The notes beneath the pieces were generated by a model. It saw nothing but the letters and a program-made list of their open reading frames with translations, was not told the DNA's origin and made no database searches. DNA of 64,000 bases from CAYUPI01 sp964446585 (GTDB lineage Bacteria; Verrucomicrobiota; Verrucomicrobiia; Limisphaerales; UBA8199): NCBI GenBank assembly GCA_964446585.1, contig CAYUPI010000005.1:1-64000 (forward strand). The letters run 5' to 3'. Shown piece after piece: positions 45,665 to 54,407 of this stretch (positions are counted from its first letter, which is position 1; every line of letters begins with the position of its first letter). The position numbers and the translations under genes were made by a program.

Positions 45665-46624
45665 ATGATTAAGGTTCACAATTTGGCAAAAGCTTTCGGC
45701 ACGAAGCGCGCCGTTGATGGCATTTCATTCACCGTCGAGCGCGGCGAGGTGCTGGGTTTCCTTGGTCCGAACGGAGCGGGCAAATCCACCACCATGCGTA
45801 TGATCACCGGGTTCATTCCGCCGACGGAAGGCACGGCTTCAATCGGCGGCTTCGATATCGTGGAACAGCCGATCGAAGCACGCCGGCTTCTCGGCTATTT
45901 GCCGGAAAATGCGCCGGCCTACATTGACATGACCGTTTTTGGGTTTTTGAATTTCGCGGCCGAAATCCGCGGCATGCGCGGCGAGACCAAAACGAAGGCG
46001 GTGAATCGCGCCGTCGAAATGTGCTTTCTGGAATCAGTGCTGCACCAAAGCATCGAGACGTTGTCGAAAGGCTATCGGCACCGGACCTGTTTCGCGCAAT
46101 CCATCATCCACGACCCGGACGTGCTGGTGCTGGACGAGCCAACGGATGGCCTGGACCCGAACCAAAAGCATGAAATTCGCGGTCTTATCCGGCGGATGGG
46201 CGAGAAGAAGGCCATCATCTTCTCGACTCATATTCTGGAAGAAGTCGATGCGGCCTGTTCGCGGGCGATCATCATCGATCGGGGGAAGATTGTCGCCAAC
46301 GGAACGCCGACGCAGTTGCGCCAGAAATCCGAGTGGGCCGGCGCGGTGACCTTGAGAGTGAGCGGCATCAACGCCGTGGCGCTCAACCAGAAGCTGTCGC
46401 AGATCTCAGTGGTCAAACGCACGACAATTCTAAAAGAAGATTCAACCAGCGTCACCGCGCGCGTGTTCCCCCGGAGCGACGTCAACGGCAGCCTGGCCAG
46501 CAGCATCGCCGACGCCGCCCAGGGCTGGCGGATCGAAGAACTGCACACTGAAGAGGGTCGGCTCGATGAGGTCTTCCGCAGCATCACCATGCCGGACACC
46601 GTCACAGCCGCGGCCGCGAAATAA
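45665..46624 (+). CDS. ABC transporter ATPase (GldA-like)
   Basis: A protein of 319 residues. Walker A GPNGAGKSTT, signature LSKGYRHR, Walker B VLVLDEPTDGLDPNQ, and a switch His in FSTHILEEVD. The C-terminal extension of about 90 residues (VTLRVSGINAVAL ... EEGRLDEVFRSIT) is typical of Gld/Nod-type exporters. It is first of four genes on the plus strand: ATPase, permease, GldG-like and DUF4340. In Bacteroidetes homologues serve gliding motility; elsewhere the cargo is unknown. Confidence 0.92.
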   Translation: MIKVHNLAKAFGTKRAVDGISFTVERGEVLGFLGPNGAGKSTTMRMITGFIPPTEGTASIGGFDIVEQPIEARRLLGYLPENAPAYIDMTVFGFLNFAAEIRGMRGETKTKAVNRAVEMCFLESVLHQSIETLSKGYRHRTCFAQSIIHDPDVLVLDEPTDGLDPNQKHEIRGLIRRMGEKKAIIFSTHILEEVDAACSRAIIIDRGKIVANGTPTQLRQKSEWAGAVTLRVSGINAVALNQKLSQISVVKRTTILKEDSTSVTARVFPRSDVNGSLASSIADAAQGWRIEELHTEEGRLDEVFRSITMPDTVTAAAAK

Positions 46625-46627
46625 GTT

Positions 46628-46634
46628 AAAGGAG
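46628..46634 (+). promoter_or_regulatory. Ribosome binding site of the permease gene
   Basis: AAAGGAG, 6 nt before the ATG at 46641. It fixes that start against an upstream in-frame ATG at 46566 inside the ATPase gene. Confidence 0.85.
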
Positions 46635-46640
46635 CCAAAT

Positions 46641-47387
46641 ATGAACGCCTGGGCAAATATCAAGACCGTCACCAAGCGCGAGCTGGTTGCTTACTTTACG
46701 TCGCCGCTGGCATACGTCTTCATCGTCATCTTTCTGCTGCTGTGCGGTTTTTTCACCTTCATGGTCGGCGGCTTTTTCGAGCGTGGCGAGGCCTCGCTGG
46801 TGCGGCCGTTCTTCGACTGGCACCCGTGGTTCTACCTGTTCCTGGTGCCGGCCGTGGGGATGAGGTTGTGGGCGGAGGAACGGCGCGTCGGCACACTGGA
46901 ACTGTTGCTGACCATGCCGATCACCGCCTGGCAGGCGATTGTGGGAAAATTCCTGGCCTCGTGGTTGTTCCTGGCGCTGGCCCTGGTGATGACGTTTCCG
47001 GTCTGGATCACGGTCAACTACCTCGGAAGCCCGGATAACGGAGTGATTCTTTGCGGCTACCTGGGCAGTTGGCTGATGGCGGGGGCCTACCTGGCGATCA
47101 GTTGCATCACATCGGCGATGACGCGCACTCAAGTGGTCAGCTTCATCATCGCGGTTGTCGTTTGCCTCTTCTTCATTCTGGCCGGATTTCCACCGGTGAT
47201 CAACATGCTCGAGAGCTGGGCGAAGCCATGGCTGGTGGACATGATCGCTTCATTCAGCGTGATTACGCATTTTGACGCATTCCAAAAGGGAGTGCTCGAC
47301 TCGCGCGACGTGATTTTCTTTCTGTCGCTGATCGGCTTCTCACTGTTCGCGACCAGCGTGATCCTGCGCACGCACCGGGCGGGCTGA
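46641..47387 (+). CDS. ABC transporter permease (GldF-like, ABC-2 type)
   Basis: A protein of 248 residues with six membrane segments (first YVFIVIFLLLCGFFTFMVGG). The RLWAEERRVGTLELLLTMPI stretch is the coupling region of ABC-2 permeases of the GldF/NosY kind. It begins 16 bp after the ATPase gene and is followed 15 bp later by the GldG-like gene, each with a strong ribosome binding site, so a single transcript is very likely. Confidence 0.9.
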   Translation: MNAWANIKTVTKRELVAYFTSPLAYVFIVIFLLLCGFFTFMVGGFFERGEASLVRPFFDWHPWFYLFLVPAVGMRLWAEERRVGTLELLLTMPITAWQAIVGKFLASWLFLALALVMTFPVWITVNYLGSPDNGVILCGYLGSWLMAGAYLAISCITSAMTRTQVVSFIIAVVVCLFFILAGFPPVINMLESWAKPWLVDMIASFSVITHFDAFQKGVLDSRDVIFFLSLIGFSLFATSVILRTHRAG

Positions 47388-47389
47388 CG

Positions 47390-47396
47390 AAAGGAG
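47390..47396 (+). promoter_or_regulatory. Ribosome binding site of the GldG-like gene
   Basis: AAAGGAG, 6 nt before the ATG at 47403. It supports this start over the overlapping TTG at 47400. Confidence 0.8.
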
Positions 47397-47402
47397 TCTT
47401 TG

Positions 47403-49334
47403 ATGAAAAAGAAATCACTGGAAACAATTCTCTATTCTGCGGCCGGCATCGCCGCGATGGCCTTGATCGTCATCGCGTTCAATGTCATCACCGGGACTGT
47501 CAAGAAGCGTGTGGATCTGACGAAAGAGAAAGCCTATACGCTCTCGGCCGGCACCAGAGCGATCCTGGGCAAGCTCGATACCCAGGTGAAGGTGCGGTTT
47601 TACTGCACCCAAACCGAAAGCTCGACCCCGGATACGATCTATCTCAAAGGGTATGCTAAACGGGTCGAGGATTTGCTGACCGAATACAAACAGGCGGCCC
47701 ATGGCAAATTGATTATCGAAAAGTACGATCCGCAACCCGACTCCGATGCGGAAGATTCGGCCCGGTTGGACGGAATTCAAGGCGAGACGCTCCGGAATGG
47801 GGACCGTTTCTATATGGGCCTGGCAGTCAGCCTGCTGGACGAGAAGCAGGCCATTCCGTTCCTCGATCCCAACAAGGAGCGTTTGCTGGAATACGATCTG
47901 TCCCGTGCGATTTCGCGGGTGGTCGCGCCGGAAAAACCAGTCGTCGGCATCATGAGTGCCATGCCGGTTTTTGGCATGCCTTCCAATCCGATGATGATGC
48001 GCATGGGCCAGCAGGGCCAGCAGCCGTGGGTGATCGTCAACGAGCTGAAAAATGACTTCACCGTCAAGCGGGTCGCCATGGACGTGGACAAAATCGACAG
48101 CGACATAAAAGTGCTCGTAGTGATTCATCCACGCGAGATTTCCGACAAGGCCCAGTATGCGATCGATCAGTTCCTCCTGCACGGCGGCAAGATGATTGCT
48201 TTCCTCGATCCCTTGCCGATGGTCGATACCCGGGAACAGAACCAAATGCTCGGCAGCATCCCGAACAGCGGTTCCTCGCTGGATAAATTGCTTAAAGCCT
48301 GGGGGATTTCCATGGAGACGACGAAAGTCGTCGCGGACATGAACTTCAAAATGCAGATTGGCGGGCGCAATGGCCAACCGCAGGAAGCGCCGGCGGTGCT
48401 CTCAGTCACAACCGAGGGCATTAACCGGGACGATATCGTCACCAGCCAGATTGATAACCTTTGGCTGCCTTACGCGGGGGCCTTCTCCGGCACACCGGTC
48501 GCGGGTTTGAAAGAGACCGTGTTGCTCAAAAGCACCACCGAATCGCAGCTTGTGGATGGGTTCATGGCGAATCTTTCCGGCGCGAACATCATGAAAGAAT
48601 TCAAACCGTCCGGAACTGCTTACAAGCTAGCCGTCCGATTGACTGGCAAGTTCAAGACCGCGTTCCCGAATGGCAAGCCGGAAGACAAAAAGGACGAGGA
48701 CAAGAAGGATGGCGACAAAAAACCGGAGGAAAAGCCGGAGGAGAAAAAACCGGATGATTCCCTCAAGGAAAGCACGAAGGACACAACCGTGATCCTGGTG
48801 GGCGACGCCGATATGCTGTTTGACAACGTTGCCTTGCGGCAGATCCAAACACCTTTTGGGAATTTGTCCCAGGCCATGAATGGCAACCTGAACTTCGCCC
48901 AAAACGCCGTCGAACAATTGACCGGCGACAATAACCTGATTGGAGTGCGCAGCCGGGCGACCCAAAACCGTCCCTTCACGCGCATCAAGGCGATGGAAAC
49001 CAAGGCCAACGAGAAATTCCAGAGCGAGATCAAGCGCCTGGAGGACAGCGCGTCGGAAGCTCAACGCAAAATCAACGAGCTCCAGCAGCAGAAGAAAGAC
49101 AAAGACCAGCGGTTTATTCTGTCTCCCGAACAAACGGCAGAACTGGCCAAGCTCCGCACGAATGAAGCTGAAACGCGCAAGCGACTCAAGCAGGTTCAAA
49201 AGGATTTTCGCAAAGAAATCGTCTCACTTCAGACCACGGTCAAATGGATGAACATTCTGGCCGTCCCGGCCGCCGTTACGGCCTCGGGCATTGTCATCGC
49301 GGTCGCGAAGCGCCGAAAAACCTCCGCCAAATGA
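47403..49334 (+). CDS. GldG-like ABC-type auxiliary transport protein
   Basis: A protein of 643 residues. An N-terminal membrane helix (AAGIAAMALIVIAFNVITG) is followed by KRVDLTKEKAYTLSAGTRAIL, the start of the GldG/ABC_transp_aux extracytoplasmic domain, with AISRVVAPEKPVVGIMSAMPVF further on. A Lys/Glu/Asp-rich linker (about 420-455), a coiled coil (about 535-610) and a final membrane helix (ILAVPAAVTASGIVIAVA) complete it. Such proteins form the extracytoplasmic part of the GldA/F/G transporter. The stop overlaps the next start (ATGA). Confidence 0.88.
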   Translation: MKKKSLETILYSAAGIAAMALIVIAFNVITGTVKKRVDLTKEKAYTLSAGTRAILGKLDTQVKVRFYCTQTESSTPDTIYLKGYAKRVEDLLTEYKQAAHGKLIIEKYDPQPDSDAEDSARLDGIQGETLRNGDRFYMGLAVSLLDEKQAIPFLDPNKERLLEYDLSRAISRVVAPEKPVVGIMSAMPVFGMPSNPMMMRMGQQGQQPWVIVNELKNDFTVKRVAMDVDKIDSDIKVLVVIHPREISDKAQYAIDQFLLHGGKMIAFLDPLPMVDTREQNQMLGSIPNSGSSLDKLLKAWGISMETTKVVADMNFKMQIGGRNGQPQEAPAVLSVTTEGINRDDIVTSQIDNLWLPYAGAFSGTPVAGLKETVLLKSTTESQLVDGFMANLSGANIMKEFKPSGTAYKLAVRLTGKFKTAFPNGKPEDKKDEDKKDGDKKPEEKPEEKKPDDSLKESTKDTTVILVGDADMLFDNVALRQIQTPFGNLSQAMNGNLNFAQNAVEQLTGDNNLIGVRSRATQNRPFTRIKAMETKANEKFQSEIKRLEDSASEAQRKINELQQQKKDKDQRFILSPEQTAELAKLRTNEAETRKRLKQVQKDFRKEIVSLQTTVKWMNILAVPAAVTASGIVIAVAKRRKTSAK

Positions 49335-50644
49335 ATCGGAAACAACTGGTGATTCTGTTAGTCCTGGTCGCGCTGCTGGGCGGCGCGGGACTGCTGATGG
49401 TCAAAAATCAAAATGCCTCCTGGAAAGGAACCAATCCTGCCCTGGGCAAAAAAGTGCTCGGTGATTTCCCCATCAATGATGTGGCGCATATCGTTTTGAA
49501 GCAGGGGACCAACGAACTAAATCTCGCGAAGAAAGATGTCTGGCGCGTGCGCGAGCGAAACAATTACCCTGCCAATTATTCCGAGATTAGCGACTTCCTG
49601 CTTAAGGCCCGCGATTTGAAGATTGTTCAAAGCGAAAAGGCCGGACCTTCGCAAATGCAGCGATTGTCTCTGGTGCAGGGGCCTGGAACCAACACCGCGC
49701 TGCTGGTGGACTTCAAGGATCAAAGCGATAAGACGATAAAGTCTCTGCTACTTGGCAAGAAACACATGCGCAAGTCCGACCGTCCATCACCAATGGGCGA
49801 GATGGGTGACTTGGGCGACGATGGCTGGCCCGACGGCCGATACGTCAAGACCAGCGACTCGGATAACGTGACGCTGATCTCCGAGGCGCTCGCCAACATC
49901 GAGCCAAAGCCGGAACAGTGGCTGAATAAAGATTTCTTTAAGATTGAGAAAGTCCGATCAATCGCTGTTGCATTTCCGAACGCAACGAATTCCTGGAGGC
50001 TGACCCGCGAAACTGAAACCGGTGAGTGGAAGCTGGTCGAGCCCAAGCCGGGCGAACAATTGGATACGTCGAAAGCCTCGGGAGTGGTCAACCCGCTCAA
50101 TTCGCCGAGCTTTGTTGACCTGTCCACCTCCGCCAACCCGGAGGCCATGGAAAAGCCAACCGTCGCCACGATCGAAACGTTCGATAACTTTATCTACACT
50201 CTCAAAGCCGGCCAGAAGACCAATGACAATTATGCACTAGCCGTGGCGGTGGCCGCGCAGCTCCCCAAAGAGCGAACTCCGGGCAAGGATGAAAAACCCG
50301 AGGACAAAGAGAAGCTCGACAAGGAATTCAAAGAAAAGCAGAAAAAGATGGAAGAGAAGCTGACGCAGGAAAAGGCCTACGAAAAATGGGTTTACCTGGT
50401 TTCAAGCTGGACAGTGGATCCGCTGCTGAAGGAACGCGCCCAGCTTTTGGTGGAAAAGAAAGAGGAGCCGAAGAAGGAAGAAAAGCCCGCAGCAGCAGAG
50501 GCCCCCTCTACCAACGCGCCGAAGCTGGACCTGAAGGCGCCAGCGCCGCGTGTCGCCCCGCCCGCTACGTCGCCCTCAAATGCGCCCGCCGCTCCCCCTG
50601 CGGCCCCGCCTGAGCAGCCCAAAAAGGACGACACGAAACCTTAG
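49331..50644 (+). CDS. DUF4340 protein of the Gld-like transporter operon
   Basis: A protein of 437 residues from the ATG at 49331, which overlaps the previous stop as ATGA; upstream in-frame starts lie inside the GldG-like gene. A membrane helix (LVILLVLVALLGGAGLLMV) is followed by two DUF4340 repeats (DVAHIVLKQGTNELNLAKKD ... VRSIAVAFPNATNSWRLTRE). The C-terminal 70 residues are rich in Lys, Glu, Pro and Ala. DUF4340 proteins regularly follow GldG-like genes; their role is unknown. Confidence 0.87.
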   Translation: MNRKQLVILLVLVALLGGAGLLMVKNQNASWKGTNPALGKKVLGDFPINDVAHIVLKQGTNELNLAKKDVWRVRERNNYPANYSEISDFLLKARDLKIVQSEKAGPSQMQRLSLVQGPGTNTALLVDFKDQSDKTIKSLLLGKKHMRKSDRPSPMGEMGDLGDDGWPDGRYVKTSDSDNVTLISEALANIEPKPEQWLNKDFFKIEKVRSIAVAFPNATNSWRLTRETETGEWKLVEPKPGEQLDTSKASGVVNPLNSPSFVDLSTSANPEAMEKPTVATIETFDNFIYTLKAGQKTNDNYALAVAVAAQLPKERTPGKDEKPEDKEKLDKEFKEKQKKMEEKLTQEKAYEKWVYLVSSWTVDPLLKERAQLLVEKKEEPKKEEKPAAAEAPSTNAPKLDLKAPAPRVAPPATSPSNAPAAPPAAPPEQPKKDDTKP

Positions 50645-50697
50645 TCGGTCGATTCGGACAGCCGCTGCAGACATCCTTTCGCGGCTAGTGGCCTTCC

Positions 50698-50752
50698 TGC
50701 CCTTTGGACTGCGCGCCCTTTAGGCAACACGCCCTGACTTCAGGGGCTGCGA
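50698..50752. repeat. Dispersed repeat, partial copy C
   Basis: CCTTTGGACTGCGCGCCCTT and GGCAACACGCCCTGACTTC match the right half of copy B (CCTTTTGGACCTCGCGCCAT, GGCAACACGCCCTCACTTC). No left half is seen. It lies just after the DUF4340 gene. Confidence 0.6.
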
Positions 50753-50857
50753 ACAATGAAATGTGCAGATTCGCGACGATTTCCCATGGCACGGTTCATG
50801 CGCTCTCGCTGCGCCATGGTCTGGATATGACCAGACCGGTGTTGCGGGATAACAAGT

Positions 50858-51658
50858 ATGAAGTTTCTTGGAATCGGTCTCTGCTTCTTCAGCAGGTTGA
50901 TGATATTGGCTCTCGCCTTGGGTATGATGTGTCCGACGCTCTTACGAGCGGCAACCGAAGAGACCTTCGATGTGCTCCAGATCGGGACACAGACGTACCG
51001 AAATGTGACGGTGACCACTAAAACCAAGAACTCCATTTTCATCATGCATTCGGCAGGCATGAACACCATCAAGGTGGCGGAGCTCCCGGCCGAGATTCAG
51101 GCCAAACTGGGCTACGATGGCGCGACCGGCTCACAGGTCGCCACCGCAAAGCGCCCGGCACTTTCGACGTGGACCAAGCAAACCTTTACCAAAATGAAGG
51201 CGCCGCAGATGAAAGACCTGCAAAAGCAATGGCACGCCTCTGCCCCAGCCGGTCTGGCCACCGTCGATTTGACTCCGAGCCTGCTGCTATCTGCCGCCGG
51301 CGCCCTAGTTCTTTTCTACCTGCTGATTTGTTACTGCGGCATGCTGATCTGCCACAAGAGCGGCCATCCGCCCGGCGCCCTGGTCTGGATGCCGGTGCTG
51401 CAGATGGTTCCGTTGCTTCGCGCCGCACAGATGTCCCCCGCGTGGTTGCTGGCGTTCTTTGTGCCGGTGCTCAACATTATCGCGCAAATCGTTTGGTGCT
51501 TCAGCATTTCAAAAGCGCGCGGCAAGAGCCCCTGGGTCGGCTTTTTCCTCGTGCTCCCAGTGACCTCCTTGATCGCCTACTTATACCTGGCGCTTTCGGA
51601 TCAGCCACGGCCGAAGGAAGAACGCGTGGTGGAGATCATGACGCTTGAAGCGGCGTAA
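50858..51658 (+). CDS. Membrane protein with DUF5684-like C-terminal domain
   Basis: A protein of 266 residues. A signal-like first helix (LGIGLCFFSRLMILALALG), a soluble region (about 35-145, ETFDVLQIGTQTYRNVTVTT) and a C-terminal hydrophobic domain with three to four helices (LLLSAAGALVLFYLLICYCG, GALVWMPVLQMVPLLRAAQM, WLLAFFVPVLNIIAQIVWCF, GFFLVLPVTSLIAYLYLAL). The last part resembles DUF5684 (short conserved membrane domain). Function unknown. It lies 213 bp after the Gld-like operon and is convergent with the halogenase-like gene. Confidence 0.65.
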   Translation: MKFLGIGLCFFSRLMILALALGMMCPTLLRAATEETFDVLQIGTQTYRNVTVTTKTKNSIFIMHSAGMNTIKVAELPAEIQAKLGYDGATGSQVATAKRPALSTWTKQTFTKMKAPQMKDLQKQWHASAPAGLATVDLTPSLLLSAAGALVLFYLLICYCGMLICHKSGHPPGALVWMPVLQMVPLLRAAQMSPAWLLAFFVPVLNIIAQIVWCFSISKARGKSPWVGFFLVLPVTSLIAYLYLALSDQPRPKEERVVEIMTLEAA

Positions 51659-51686
51659 GCCGGCAGCGACCTCGCGGTTTCCAAAT

Positions 51687-52964
51687 TCAGCCCGCACGCG
51701 GCGCTCCGTTCTCGGCAAAGGAAATCCGGGGCACCAGAGTCCGCCGCGCCTGGACTTTGATCAGCCCGAAAAAGAGCCGCCTCCGCCAGTCCATCGCCCA
51801 GCCGCCCTCGAGTTCACCGGCTAGAATGGCCACCATCGCATCCGGCAGATGGAACTTCGGGCGCGGTTGCATGAACAGCTCCATGAACGGCGTTGTGTAA
51901 AAGGCCTCGACCATGTCCCAGTAAAGCCGCATAGCGCGGAAGACCCGTTTCTCATACAGCTTGAGCCGGCTCGCTCCATCGTCGCGTGCGGCCAGCGAGT
52001 CCAGGACAACTTTGGCTGCCAGGATTCCCGAATGCATCGCCAGGTAAACGCCGGCGGAAAAAATCGGGTCCATAAAGCCGGCAGCGTCTCCCACGCGCAA
52101 CAGGCGCGGGCCTACCAGCCGGCGATTGTAATAGGAAAAATCACTCGTAGTTTGGATGGTGTTGACAATCCTGGCAGCCTTCATCCGCTCGCGCATCGCC
52201 GTGCTGGATTGCCAAATTCGCGTGAAGACTTCCGCCGGTGACTCTTTCGCTTGGGCGAACTCAGCCTGATCCATGACACAACCGACGCTGGTCTTTTTCG
52301 TCGAGATGGGGATGAGCCAGAACCACTTATTTTCGAGGCGCACAATGACCGTGTCCCCGGCTGCGGCTCCGTCGTCGGCAGCGACGCCTTCAAAATGGCC
52401 GAACACAGCCAGCTTTTTCAAATCCGGATGGATAATGCGCAAACCCTGCTGGTTGCCGGTGAAGTTGCCGCGCCCGCTGGCGTCCACCAGAAACGAGCCG
52501 CGGAAAGTTTGCGTTTCGCCGTCGTCGCCACAGGCCTGGACCGCAACCTCGCTGTTTTCATTCGAGAATTTGGTGACGGACCAGCCTTCGCGGACCTCCG
52601 CGCCGGAAGCCCGACAATGTTTCAAGAGCAAATGGTCGAACGTGGCGCGTTCGACTTGAAACGCGGTGGTTTCGCGGGTGAAACAGCCATTGCGAAACAC
52701 CAGTTTCAGTGACTTGCTGGCATTGCCGAGGTGAAATTGCGCTCCCAGCTTCTTAGGAAAGCCGGCGGCCTCGAGCACGGGCAACACACCCATTTCCTCG
52801 AACAGACGTCGGTTGTACGGCAATAAAGACTCACCGATGTGAAAGCGCGGAAAGTGTTCCTTCTCCAGCACCAGGACTCGCTTGCCGTCGCGAGCCATCA
52901 AGGTGGCCGCAGCGCTGCCGCCGGGACCTCCGCCAATCACCAGTGCATCATATCGCTCGTGCAC
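51687..52964 (-). CDS. FAD-dependent halogenase-like oxidoreductase
   Basis: A flavoprotein of 425 residues. The dinucleotide-binding GGGPGGSAAATLMAR lies near the N-terminus, then FHIGESLLPYNRRLFEE, a segment characteristic of phenol/pyrrole-type flavin halogenases. WFWLIP (W214, W216, I218, P219) matches the halogenase WxWxIP motif, and GDAAGFMDPIFSAGV is the second FAD-contact region. It may halogenate or hydroxylate an aromatic group. It is the last gene of the minus-strand unit KS, KS-like, FabG, ACP, halogenase-like, 50 bp after the ACP gene. The substrate is inferred to be a carrier-bound aryl group. Confidence 0.87.
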   Translation of the reverse strand: MHERYDALVIGGGPGGSAAATLMARDGKRVLVLEKEHFPRFHIGESLLPYNRRLFEEMGVLPVLEAAGFPKKLGAQFHLGNASKSLKLVFRNGCFTRETTAFQVERATFDHLLLKHCRASGAEVREGWSVTKFSNENSEVAVQACGDDGETQTFRGSFLVDASGRGNFTGNQQGLRIIHPDLKKLAVFGHFEGVAADDGAAAGDTVIVRLENKWFWLIPISTKKTSVGCVMDQAEFAQAKESPAEVFTRIWQSSTAMRERMKAARIVNTIQTTSDFSYYNRRLVGPRLLRVGDAAGFMDPIFSAGVYLAMHSGILAAKVVLDSLAARDDGASRLKLYEKRVFRAMRLYWDMVEAFYTTPFMELFMQPRPKFHLPDAMVAILAGELEGGWAMDWRRRLFFGLIKVQARRTLVPRISFAENGAPRAG

Positions 52965-53014
52965 AGGCTAATAAAACCACAAGCGCATCTCAGGGCAAGT
53001 CAACAGGACCAGCT

Positions 53015-53281
53015 CTATGCCGCCATCTTCTGCTCGACCGCCTGGGCGATGGTGTTGACGCTTTGGAGGATTTGTTTGGCCGCGGCAGGATCGGCAATCT
53101 TCAAGCCAAAATTTTTGTCGAGAGCTACGACCAATTGCAGCGCATCGACCGAGTCCAGTCCCAGGCTGCCCGGTCCGAACAAGAGTTGGTCGTCGCCGAT
53201 TTCCTCGGCCGTCACTTGCAACATCAGGTTCTCGACCATCAGCGATTTGATGGTTTCTTTTAAGGTGCGTGTTTGCTCCAT
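53015..53281 (-). CDS. Acyl carrier protein
   Basis: An ACP of 88 residues from the ATG at 53281, one base after the FabG stop; a TTG at 53302 would add seven residues and overlap FabG. The phosphopantetheine serine is S44 in LGLDSVDALQLV, with four helices predicted around it. It would carry the polyene intermediate between ligase, ketosynthases, FabG and dehydratase. Genes for FabG and the halogenase-like enzyme flank it on the same strand. Confidence 0.93.
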   Translation of the reverse strand: MEQTRTLKETIKSLMVENLMLQVTAEEIGDDQLLFGPGSLGLDSVDALQLVVALDKNFGLKIADPAAAKQILQSVNTIAQAVEQKMAA

Positions 53282-53282
53282 G

Positions 53283-54014
53283 TTAGCAAATCCCGCCGTC
53301 AACTTTTAACACTGAGCCTGTAATGTAACTGGCCTCAGGACAAGCCAGAAAACGAACGGCCGCCGCGACCTCTTCCGGCCGGCCGAAGCGCCGCATCGGC
53401 ACTTTCTCCTGGGCCGCCCTGCGTTCCTCCTGGCTCATGCTGCCCAGCGCCGCGGTTTCGACGAAGCCGGGACATACGGCGTTGACCGTGATGTTGATTC
53501 GGGCGACCTCTTTGGCGAGCGATCGCGTCAAAGCCAGCAGGCCGGCTTTGGCGGCCGCGTAATTGGTTTGACCGGGCGGCGCCAGCAATGCACTGAGCGA
53601 CGACACGTTCACGATCCGACCGTTGCGCTGCGAAATCATCGTTGGCAACACTGCCTGGCAGCCGTGAAACACGCTGTCGAGATTTGTCCGCATGATCTCC
53701 TCCCACGAGCTGGCCGGCATGGTGGCCAGTAGGCTGTCCTCATGCCGGCCCGCATTGTTGACGAGGACATCGAGCCGTTTCTTTGAGGCGAGAATTCGGC
53801 TCACCGCTTGCTGCCAGGAAGTGGGCTGAATAACGTTCAGGTCGATGGCCTCGCAGCGTCCGGGAAACTCTGTCACGAGTTGACCCACCCGCTCGCGGTG
53901 GTTGTGGACTCCGAGCCAGACAAAATTCCCGGCAGCCTCGCCGATAAACGCCCGTGCGATGGCCTGCCCAAGGCCGCCGTTGGCGCCGGTGACAAGGATG
54001 ACCCGTATTTTCAT
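53283..54014 (-). CDS. 3-oxoacyl-ACP reductase (FabG-like)
   Basis: An SDR of 243 residues from the ATG at 54014 (MKIRVILVTGANGGLG). TGANGGLG binds NAD(P)H, NNAG follows strand 4, and the catalytic Ser, Tyr and Lys are in VSSLSALLAPPGQTNYAAAK. The C-terminal SYITGSVLKVDGG is typical of FabG. It reduces the beta-keto group formed by the ketosynthases. The ACP gene follows by one base, indicating translational coupling. The frame remains open to 54059, but those residues lack family similarity. Confidence 0.92.
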   Translation of the reverse strand: MKIRVILVTGANGGLGQAIARAFIGEAAGNFVWLGVHNHRERVGQLVTEFPGRCEAIDLNVIQPTSWQQAVSRILASKKRLDVLVNNAGRHEDSLLATMPASSWEEIMRTNLDSVFHGCQAVLPTMISQRNGRIVNVSSLSALLAPPGQTNYAAAKAGLLALTRSLAKEVARINITVNAVCPGFVETAALGSMSQEERRAAQEKVPMRRFGRPEEVAAAVRFLACPEASYITGSVLKVDGGIC

Positions 54015-54407
54015 TTTGGTCGTTCGGGAAACCCTCGGCTCTGCCGGGGAGACTCCCATAGTTTGACACCTCCGGGAGTAGTCCAGGGTGCGGGGTTAGA
54101 CTGCGTCCTGTTCCCCCTCACCCCAACCCTTTCGATCTGGGAGAGGGAGTCGCTGCGCACGACACTCGAATGTTTGAGCGATCCCGGATGCACCGGCCGA
54201 CTGGCGACCATTCCCCCTCTCCCTGAAGGTGAGGGGGAAGGAGCCGGTCCCGGTACGCACAACTGTCGCGTCGGACCCGAGGTCCGATCCCCGCCCGAAG
54301 AGCTGGATGGCTTGGAGCCATTCATCGTTTCAAGCCTCCCGCTTTGCCGGAGGTCACTGACTGGTTTCAATAGTTGGTTCGATTCCGCGCGACAAGAAGT
54401 GTCTGCT
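54015..54407. other. 393-bp gap inside the ketosynthase-FabG series
   Basis: No gene seen. It contains inverted arms TCCCCCTCACC (54112-54122) and GGTGAGGGGGA (54228-54238), and between them GGGAGAGGG and CCCTCTCCC. This is a C/T-rich dispersed repeat of a type common in high-GC environmental genomes. It may act as an attenuator or terminator between the KS pair and FabG. Confidence 0.55.

Noticed and set aside
45665..50644. Gliding motility operon
   Set aside because: Only the GldA/F/G-type transporter and DUF4340 are present; no gldB-N, spr or type IX secretion genes are seen.
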